Shown piece by piece: positions 1 through 5,070 of a DNA stretch of 5,070 nucleotides (positions are counted from its first letter, which is position 1; each line of letters opens with the position of its first letter). The notes below the pieces were generated by a model. That model worked only from the letters and a program-made list of their open reading frames with translations. It searched no databases and was not told the origin of the DNA. The position numbers were made by a program, and so were the translations under genes. Origin of the DNA: an uncultured Clostridia bacterium (GTDB lineage Bacteria; Bacillota; Clostridia; TANB77; CAG-508); contig CAPBNZ010000105.1 in assembly GCA_948585895.1 (NCBI GenBank), forward strand, positions 1 through 5,070. Reading direction: 5' to 3'.

Positions 1-1604
1 CATTATATCTTAGGCTTAGTAAAGATGATGGAGACAAAGAAGAAAGTGAAAGTATAGCAAATCAAAGAAAAATTTTGAGAGCGTATGCTGAAGAAAATGG
101 ATATATCATTTATGATGAATATGTAGATGATGGTTATAGTGGAACAAATTTTGATAGACCAGATTTTAAAAGAATGATAAAAGATATAGAAAAAAAGAAA
201 GTAAATATGGTAATAACTAAAAGTCTATCAAGACTAGGAAGAGATTATATTGAAACAGGAAGATTAATTGAAAAGTTTTTTCCAGAAAACGATATTAGAT
301 ATATAGCTATTTTAGATGATGTAGATACATTGCTTGATTCATCGACAGACTTTGTGGCTTTGAAAAATTTAATGAATGATTTTTATGCAAAAGAAACATC
401 TAAAAATATAAAAAAGACTAAAAATAGAAAGAGAGAAAAAGATGGTTTTTATTATATAAGTAAAGCTCCTTTTGGATATGAAAAAGTAAATATGAAAGGA
501 GATATAGAAATAATTGAAAGTCAAGCTAAAATAGTAAAAAAAATATTTAAAGAATTTATAAACGGAAAAGGGACTTATCAAATAGCCACACTTTTGAATA
601 AAGACTCAATTTTGACACCTGGTTTGCAAATGCAACTACCGACAGCTGTTAAAAATCAAACAGAAATAACAAGTATATGGGATTGCACACAAGTAAGAAG
701 AATATTAGAAAACCCTATATACATTGGAACAGTAGTACAAAATAAAACAAGAAAAGTTAGTTACAAAAGTAAGAAAAAAATAAAAAACACAAAAGAAGAA
801 TATATTTATATGGAAAATCATCATGAACCAATTATTGATGCAAATACATGGAATACAGTACAGAATATTTTTAAGGCACAAAATAATCAGAGAATTAAAA
901 AATCTGATGAACTACTCAAACCTTTTTTGTATTGCTATCATTGCCATAACAGATTGACAATATCACACAGAAATAGACACTATAAAAGTGGAGATAAAAT
1001 AGATACATATATTGTGTGTTCTACTGCTATGAATAAAAAGAGTAATAAAATATGTTTTAGACAATATAACACATATCATATTATAGAAGAAAAGGTTTTT
1101 GAAGGAATTAGGGAAACAATAATAGAATATTTAGAAATAAATGCCTTTGATAATAAAGAAGCCTTAGATACTATTATAAAAAGTCAAAAAGGAAAAGAAG
1201 AAATTGATGAAAAAATGAAAAAGATTCAATCAGAGATAAAGGGTATAAATGAAAAGATACAAATGCTATATAATGATAGATTAAATAAAATTATAGAAGA
1301 ATCAGATTTTCAATTATTTTCGGATGGTCTAAAAAAGCAGAGAGAAAAACTTTTAAAAATAGAGGAAGATATAAAAAAAGAACAAGAAGCTTTTACAAAT
1401 CAAGAAGTAATAAGTAAGATAGAGAATAATATAAGAGAAGAAATGGAAAAAATAAAAAATGGTGGAGCATTTAATAAACAAAATTTATCTCAATTAATTA
1501 GAAGTGTAGAGATTGATAAGGATAAAAATATAATCATAAATTATAATTTCTTAGAATTGAATTGTATAGGAGAAAAAATTGAATATAGTAAAACAGGAAG
1601 TTAA
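1..1604 (+). CDS. Large serine recombinase, first of a tandem pair (5' end outside window)
   Basis: This is a site-specific DNA recombinase of the large serine family, expected to cut and rejoin element ends and target DNA through a covalent phosphoserine. The reading frame is open from base 3 and already shows LYLRLS, so the true start lies left of the window; the TTG at 75 is internal. In visible numbering (533 residues) the catalytic Ser is residue 6, the conserved DDGYSGTNFDRP block is at 42-53, and LSRLGRD at 75-81 carries the active-site arginines R77 and R80. A recombinase domain runs from about 145 (APFGYE at 155) to 280 (HHEPII at 273). A zinc ribbon has Cys 311, 314, 339 and 351 (C-x2-C-x24-C-x11-C). 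A Lys/Glu-rich coiled coil spans about 394-470. All expected parts are present, so it looks intact apart from the missing start. It overlaps the next recombinase gene by 26 bases. The family call is firm; the element type is not known. Confidence 0.93.
   Translation, partial: LYLRLSKDDGDKEESESIANQRKILRAYAEENGYIIYDEYVDDGYSGTNFDRPDFKRMIKDIEKKKVNMVITKSLSRLGRDYIETGRLIEKFFPENDIRYIAILDDVDTLLDSSTDFVALKNLMNDFYAKETSKNIKKTKNRKREKDGFYYISKAPFGYEKVNMKGDIEIIESQAKIVKKIFKEFINGKGTYQIATLLNKDSILTPGLQMQLPTAVKNQTEITSIWDCTQVRRILENPIYIGTVVQNKTRKVSYKSKKKIKNTKEEYIYMENHHEPIIDANTWNTVQNIFKAQNNQRIKKSDELLKPFLYCYHCHNRLTISHRNRHYKSGDKIDTYIVCSTAMNKKSNKICFRQYNTYHIIEEKVFEGIRETIIEYLEINAFDNKEALDTIIKSQKGKEEIDEKMKKIQSEIKGINEKIQMLYNDRLNKIIEESDFQLFSDGLKKQREKLLKIEEDIKKEQEAFTNQEVISKIENNIREEMEKIKNGGAFNKQNLSQLIRSVEIDKDKNIIINYNFLELNCIGEKIEYSKTGS
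765..784 (+). repeat. 20-base direct repeat shared by the two recombinase genes (other copy 2368-2387)
   Basis: The same 20 bases, an A-rich stretch encoding the core of YKSKKKI, occur at 765-784 and 2368-2387. A second exact match of 18 bases, encoding LYNDRL, is at 1266-1283 and 2836-2853. These are coding remnants of the common ancestry of the two recombinases rather than separate repeat elements, though short matches like these could support recombination between the genes. Confidence 0.7.
1568..1573 (+). promoter_or_regulatory. Ribosome binding site fixing the TTG start of the second recombinase
   Basis: AGGAGA lies 5 bases before the TTG at 1579, inside the last codons of the upstream gene. 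It decides the start: no ATG or GTG follows in frame before the catalytic YLRLS motif, which must be included. Its position within the upstream coding region implies translational coupling. Confidence 0.8.
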
Positions 1605-3123
1605 TAACATTGCTATTTATTTAAGATTAAGTAGTGAAGATAACGATGATGTAGAAAGTGAAAGCATACAGAATCAAAGAAAAATAATTTATGATTTTAT
1701 AAAAAAGAATTTTGAATACCAAAATCTATATGAATATATAGATGATGGATATAGTGGTTCAAATTTCAATAGACCATCCTTTAAAAAAATGATAAGAGAA
1801 TTAAAAGAAAAACAGATAAATTTAATTATTACCAAAAATCTTGCTAGATTTGCTAGAAATTATATTGATTCTGGTGAATATATTGAGAAAAGATTTCCAG
1901 ATATGGGTATAAGATATATTGCTGTATTAGATGGAGTAGATAGTTTTGAAGATAAATTAGAAAATGATTTTGCTCCCTTTAAAGGTCTATTCAATGAAAT
2001 GTATTGCAGAGAAACTTCCAAAAATATAAGAAGAAGCAAAAAGAAAAAAAGGGAAGAGGGATATTATTCTTGTCCAGTACCACCTTATGGATATAAAAAA
2101 GATCCTAATAATCCAGGTAAACTAATCATAGATGAAGCTGTCGCTAATGTTGTAAAACAAATATTTTTGATGAAATATAATGGAAAAACTTCAAAAGAAA
2201 TAGCTAAATATTTAAATGAAAAAAATATACTCACTCCTGCAAGGTATATGAACATATTTAAAAATAAAAAAATAGATATATGGACAGGAGAAGGTGTTAG
2301 TAGATTAGTTTGTAAACCTGTCTATGTAGGAGATACTTATATGGGAAAAAGTACAAATTTAAATTATAAAAGTAAGAAAAAAATAAATAACAAAAGGATA
2401 GATTGCACTATAACAAAAAATACTCATGAGCCAATTATAAGTAGAGAAATATTTGATGCAATACATAACAATAATAAATATAACAATTATAAAGAGAAAA
2501 TTCCAAATGTTGAAACAAAACTAGGAGACTATATGTATTGCTATCAATGCAAGAGAAAATTAAGAAAAGTAAATAAAAATGGTAAAATATTTTTGTTTTG
2601 TGGAGCTTATTTATCAAGTGATTCATTATGTACAAACTCCAAGAGATACTCATATAATGATGTCGAAAAGACTATAATAGATGAAATTAGGAAAGATGTA
2701 GGTAATTTTCTAAATTCAAGATATAGTAAACAAAATATTTATAAAAATTATAGAGACACACAAATAAAACCTATTTTGCAACAAAAAACAATCATTGAAA
2801 AAGAAAAAAATAAAATCATGTTTAAAATATCGGCTCTATATAATGATAGATTAGAACATAAAATTAACGAAGAACAATATAAAAATTATTACAAAGAACT
2901 TATTAATGAACGAAATAAATTAGACAAGCAATTAGAAGATATATTAAAAAATGAACAAATGGCAGACAATGAAAGTGAAATTAAAAAAAACATAAAAAGA
3001 ATTAGAAAGATATATAAAAAAATGGATATTAATAAGTTTGAAAAAGAAGATTTTAAATTTCTAATTAATAAAATAGAATTAGGAGATGATATAATAGAAA
3101 TAGATTTTAAATTTAAAGAATAA
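1579..3123 (+). CDS. Large serine recombinase, second of a tandem pair
   Basis: This 514-residue protein is a paralogue of the upstream recombinase and should also be a phosphoserine site-specific recombinase. The start is TTG at 1579, backed by AGGAGA at 1568-1573. The catalytic Ser is S18 in IYLRLS, and DDGYSGSNFNRP is at 55-66. The active-site helix reads NLARFARNYID (87-97) instead of the usual LSRLGRDYIE, but the two arginines R90 and R93 are kept. A recombinase domain runs from about 165 (PPYGYKK) to 290 (THEPII at 282). The zinc ribbon uses Cys 321, 324, 341 and 351 (C-x2-C-x16-C-x9-C). A charged coiled coil spans about 400-480 and includes the shared LYNDRL motif. Similarity to the first gene is clear throughout, for example the shared YKSKKKI block, but the two are far from identical. 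It is the last gene before a hairpin and a convergent synthetase gene, as expected for an integrase next to its attachment site. Staphylococcal CcrA/CcrB is a known precedent for paired large serine recombinases; whether these two act together is inference. Confidence 0.94.
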   Translation: MNIVKQEVNNIAIYLRLSSEDNDDVESESIQNQRKIIYDFIKKNFEYQNLYEYIDDGYSGSNFNRPSFKKMIRELKEKQINLIITKNLARFARNYIDSGEYIEKRFPDMGIRYIAVLDGVDSFEDKLENDFAPFKGLFNEMYCRETSKNIRRSKKKKREEGYYSCPVPPYGYKKDPNNPGKLIIDEAVANVVKQIFLMKYNGKTSKEIAKYLNEKNILTPARYMNIFKNKKIDIWTGEGVSRLVCKPVYVGDTYMGKSTNLNYKSKKKINNKRIDCTITKNTHEPIISREIFDAIHNNNKYNNYKEKIPNVETKLGDYMYCYQCKRKLRKVNKNGKIFLFCGAYLSSDSLCTNSKRYSYNDVEKTIIDEIRKDVGNFLNSRYSKQNIYKNYRDTQIKPILQQKTIIEKEKNKIMFKISALYNDRLEHKINEEQYKNYYKELINERNKLDKQLEDILKNEQMADNESEIKKNIKRIRKIYKKMDINKFEKEDFKFLINKIELGDDIIEIDFKFKE

Positions 3124-3160
3124 TAGTGTTTTTCAGCAACTTTAAACTGAAAAACACTAT
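3123..3160. terminator. Hairpin between convergent genes, possible bidirectional terminator
   Basis: A perfect 14-bp inverted repeat (3123-3136 with 3147-3160, arm ATAGTGTTTTTCAG) encloses a 10-base loop. It begins at the last base of the recombinase stop codon and lies between convergent genes, which is the usual place for a shared terminator. The stem is AT-rich, with four G-C pairs. Neither strand has a clean run of T directly after the stem, so termination strength is uncertain; the T-rich arms may act partly in that role. It also lies inside the last codons of the synthetase reading frame on the other strand. A role in recombinase binding cannot be excluded. Confidence 0.6.
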
Positions 3161-3196
3161 ATAAAAATTCGTGTTATTTTCTGACATCCACATCAT
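3161..3196. other. Candidate element/chromosome junction (attachment site half)
   Basis: Recognisable asparagine synthetase sequence reads up to WFGQLM, whose Met codon is at 3194-3196 on the minus strand. The following residues, MWMSENNTNFY and beyond, do not resemble the usual family C-terminus, which has a PQ-x-x-A-Y-type helix and a W-L tail. The break falls 60-75 bases after the recombinase stop codon, where large serine integrases often have their attachment site. This is inference from family knowledge: no matching element end or core dinucleotide can be seen in the window. Confidence 0.4.
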
Positions 3197-4968
3197 CAAT
3201 TGACCAAACCAAGGACGAGAAAAAGATTTCCCATCTGTATTTAGAATGTCTAAAACGAAATTACTATTTAACAAATTATGAATAGGTGAATTTTTATCTT
3301 TCATAATATCCATTAACATACATTTAACTTTTTTTAAGTAAGAAGGATTATGGGTCTTTGGATAAGGTGATTTTTTTCTATCGACAATTTCATTTGGAAG
3401 AAAATCTTTTGCTACATAACGAAGTAATCCTTTTTCTCTTCCTTTTAAAGCTTTCCATTCCCATGGTATATTCCATACATATTCAGCTAGACGATAATCA
3501 CAAAAAGGAACACGAAGTTCAAAACCATTATACATGGACATTCTATCAGAACGATCTAATAATGTCTGCATAAACCAATTCAAAGTTAAATGAGAAATTT
3601 TTCTTTTTTCAGCAGTTTCTTTAGAGTCACAATCTAAGATTTCTACTTCTGCCAAACTTTCATTATAACGGAAATCAACATATTCTTTTAAATTTACTTT
3701 TTTGCTTATTTGTGGGTTTAATAATTCTTGTCTTTCTTGAAGAGCAATAGACCAAGGAAATGTATTACTATTCAGAGCATCTTCACGAAAAAACCAAGGA
3801 TAGCCACCAAAAATTTCATCAGCACATTCTCCAGTTAGAGACACAGTCATTTCATTTTTAACGTTTTTACAAAATAATAATAAAGAAGAATCAATATCAG
3901 CCATACCAGGCATATCCCTTGCTATCATAGCATCTTCCATATAAGAAGCAAGTTCAGGAGTATCTATTACAATCTTATGATGATTAGTGTGTAGACTTCG
4001 ATTCATTAATTCTATGTAATAGTTATCTGAATTAGGCTGAAAATCACTTTTAACGAAATTTTTATCATTATCTACATAGTCAATAGAATACGTATCTAAA
4101 GGTGGTAATCCTTTTTCTCTATAATAATCGGCAGCAAATTTGGTGATAATACTAGAATCTAATCCTCCGAGATAAGAAGGTACATAGAGGAACATCAGAA
4201 ACTAATTGTTTTGTAATAGCATCATTTAATAAAAATTTTAGTTTTTCGCAAGTCTGTTTAAAATTATCTGTATGTTCACTTGAAGTTAATTTCCAATATC
4301 TTTCTAAATGCAAACCAGAAGAATTAAAAATTGCAAAATGAGCAGGCTGTATTTCAAAAATATTTTTAAATACTGTAGTTCCAGGAGTATGGCTAGGACC
4401 AATACCAAACAGTTCACAGATACCTTGCCTATCGATTTCCTTATTAATATCAGGATATTGAAAAATAGCTTTTATTTCTGAAGAGAAAATCAGAGTATTA
4501 TTTTTTATAGTATAAAATAGAGGCTTTACACCAAAATGATCTCGTGCTAAAAATAACTCTTGTTTTTTGCGATTCCAAATTGCAAATGAAAAGATACCAT
4601 TTAGATGGTGGACGACATCATGCCCATAGTAGATATAACTTTTTAATAAGACTTCTGTATCACAATGCCCTTTGAACGTAAAACCATTTTGTTCCAAAGT
4701 TTTTCTAAGTTCTTTTGTATTATAAATTTGCCCATTATAACAAATAACGAAATCTCCATAAGAGTTATTTTCTATCATTGGTTGTTTGCCACCATTTGAA
4801 TCAATAACAATTAATCTTTTATGTCCCATGCTAATATATTCGTCTATGTAATATCCATCTTCATCAGGTCCTCTTTTGTTAAGTGTTTGATTCATTTTTT
4901 CTATGATTACTCTGTTTTGTACAATATTTTCTTTTACATTAGAAAATCCTACAAATCCACACATAATT

Positions 4969-4975
4969 ACCTCCC
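4969..4975 (-). promoter_or_regulatory. Ribosome binding site of the asparagine synthetase gene
   Basis: GGGAGGT on the minus strand lies 4 bases before ATG at 4964. This strong Shine-Dalgarno match confirms the start that places Cys2 directly after Met1, as the glutaminase mechanism requires. Confidence 0.85.
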
Positions 4976-5012
4976 ATTAGTTAATTTGAATATTTCTATT
5001 AGGTTACCATTT

Positions 5013-5053
5013 AATATAAATACTAGTATATTGTATGCAAAAAATACAATAAA
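5013..5053 (-). promoter_or_regulatory. Possible promoter of the asparagine synthetase gene
   Basis: Two weak sigma-A-like options read on the minus strand. One has a -10 box TATACT at 5025-5030 with TTTATT 17 bases upstream (5048-5053). The other has TATATT at 5013-5018 with TTGCAT 16 bases upstream (5035-5040). Both -10 boxes match five of six consensus bases, while both -35 boxes match only three. Either would give a leader of roughly 40-55 bases. In such AT-rich sequence chance matches are common, so this is tentative. Confidence 0.35.
5029..5051. repeat. 8-bp inverted repeat upstream of asnB, possible operator
   Basis: TATTGTAT (5029-5036) and its exact complement ATACAATA (5044-5051) are separated by 7 bases. 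The repeat overlaps the candidate -35/-10 boxes, where a repressor operator would be expected. A 10-base palindrome ATACTAGTAT (5020-5029) abuts it. No known operator consensus is recognised; AT-rich sequence produces such dyads by chance. Confidence 0.35.
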
Positions 5054-5070
5054 ATTTATTGATTTTATAA

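Larger units (their letters stand above)
3113..4964 (-). pseudogene. asnB: Asparagine synthetase (glutamine-hydrolysing), frameshifted and with altered 3' end
   Basis: The intact family enzyme amidates aspartate to asparagine in the cytoplasm, using glutamine and ATP. The start at 4964 gives MCGF with the nucleophile Cys2 and is preceded by GGGAGGT. The N-terminal glutaminase domain (about 1-210) shows RGPDEDG, HKRLIVID (R50), YNGQIYN (N77) and CDTEV (D102). The synthetase domain follows, but the frame breaks after Ser265. One extra base (G4169 on the plus strand, C on the coding strand) sits between the Ser and Gly codons of the pyrophosphate loop SGGLDSS, and the original frame stops at 4152-4154. 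Removing it gives one 616-residue protein with TGECADEIFGGYPWF (377-391), DRSDRMSM (470-477) and KKSPYPKTHNP (530-540), typical of the AsnB/AsnO long form (about 610-630). Family sequence ends near residue 590 at WFGQLM. The last 26 residues look foreign and read through the hairpin, with the stop overlapping the recombinase gene by 11 bases. It could also be an intact gene with a sequencing error at 4169. Confidence 0.85.

Noticed and set aside
369..581. Short minus-strand open frame inside the first recombinase
   Set aside because: It lies antisense to a well-supported gene, consists of Phe/Tyr/Ile-rich low-complexity residues expected from the complement of Lys-rich codons, and shows no family features.
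75..1604. TTG at 75 as the start of the first recombinase
   Set aside because: The frame is open upstream to the window edge and encodes the catalytic LYLRLS and ESIANQRK motifs, which a start at 75 would remove.
2435..2653. Short minus-strand open frame inside the second recombinase
   Set aside because: It overlaps the conserved zinc-ribbon coding region and has no recognisable motif, so it is a shadow of the real gene.
3147..3180. Alternative pairing of the hairpin's second arm with 3171-3180, as in an attenuator
   Set aside because: Only about five contiguous pairs form before a bulge, much weaker than the perfect 14-bp stem, and there is no leader gene to support attenuation.
3358..3573. 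Short plus-strand open frame inside asnB
   Set aside because: It is antisense to the conserved KKSPYPKTHNP and DRSDRMSM region of the synthetase and has no recognisable feature.
4160..4175. Programmed +1 frameshift in asnB
   Set aside because: There is no upstream stimulatory Shine-Dalgarno, the GGAGG here lies after the shift point, there is no stop codon at the site, and re-pairing of the serine tRNA in the +1 frame would be poor. CGG may be a rare codon in such an AT-rich genome, but that alone is weak support.
3113..4195. A separate synthetase-domain gene starting with ATG at 4195
   Set aside because: The ATG lies out of frame within the glutaminase-synthetase linker codons, has no ribosome binding site, and its first nine residues are an out-of-frame reading of VSDVPLCTFLS.

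Overview
The window comes from an AT-rich, low-GC Gram-positive genome, most likely a Clostridia-like or related Firmicutes organism. Three things point there: purine-rich Shine-Dalgarno sites (AGGAGA, GGGAGGT), two large serine recombinases of the kind common on clostridial mobile elements, and a long-form AsnB/AsnO-type asparagine synthetase. Nothing here fixes the genus.

Layout. Bases 1-1604 (+) hold a large serine recombinase whose first few codons lie left of the window. Bases 1579-3123 (+) hold a second, paralogous large serine recombinase. It starts at a TTG inside the end of the first gene (26-base overlap) with its own ribosome binding site, so the two are almost certainly co-transcribed and translationally coupled. 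A perfect 14-bp hairpin (3123-3160) follows. Bases 4964-3113 (-) hold a convergent glutamine-hydrolysing asparagine synthetase that is damaged twice. One extra base at 4169 breaks the frame inside the ATP-pyrophosphatase SGGLDSS loop. In addition, recognisable family sequence stops at WFGQLM (about 3194), and the frame runs on through the hairpin into the last bases of the recombinase gene. Bases 4965-5070 hold its ribosome binding site, weak promoter-like boxes and an 8-bp inverted repeat.

Interpretation (inference). The recombinase pair looks like the integration module at the right-hand end of an integrative element, and the 3' end of asnB looks like the chromosomal side of the attachment junction, 60-80 bases beyond the last recombinase stop codon. 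Insertion there would have swapped the synthetase's last ~25 residues for 26 element-encoded residues. The separate frameshift suggests the gene is now non-functional, unless it is a sequencing error. The most interesting points are the two-recombinase module, whose members differ in active-site helix and zinc-ribbon spacing, and the apparent use of asnB as a target. I see no RNA gene, CRISPR array or other novel system.
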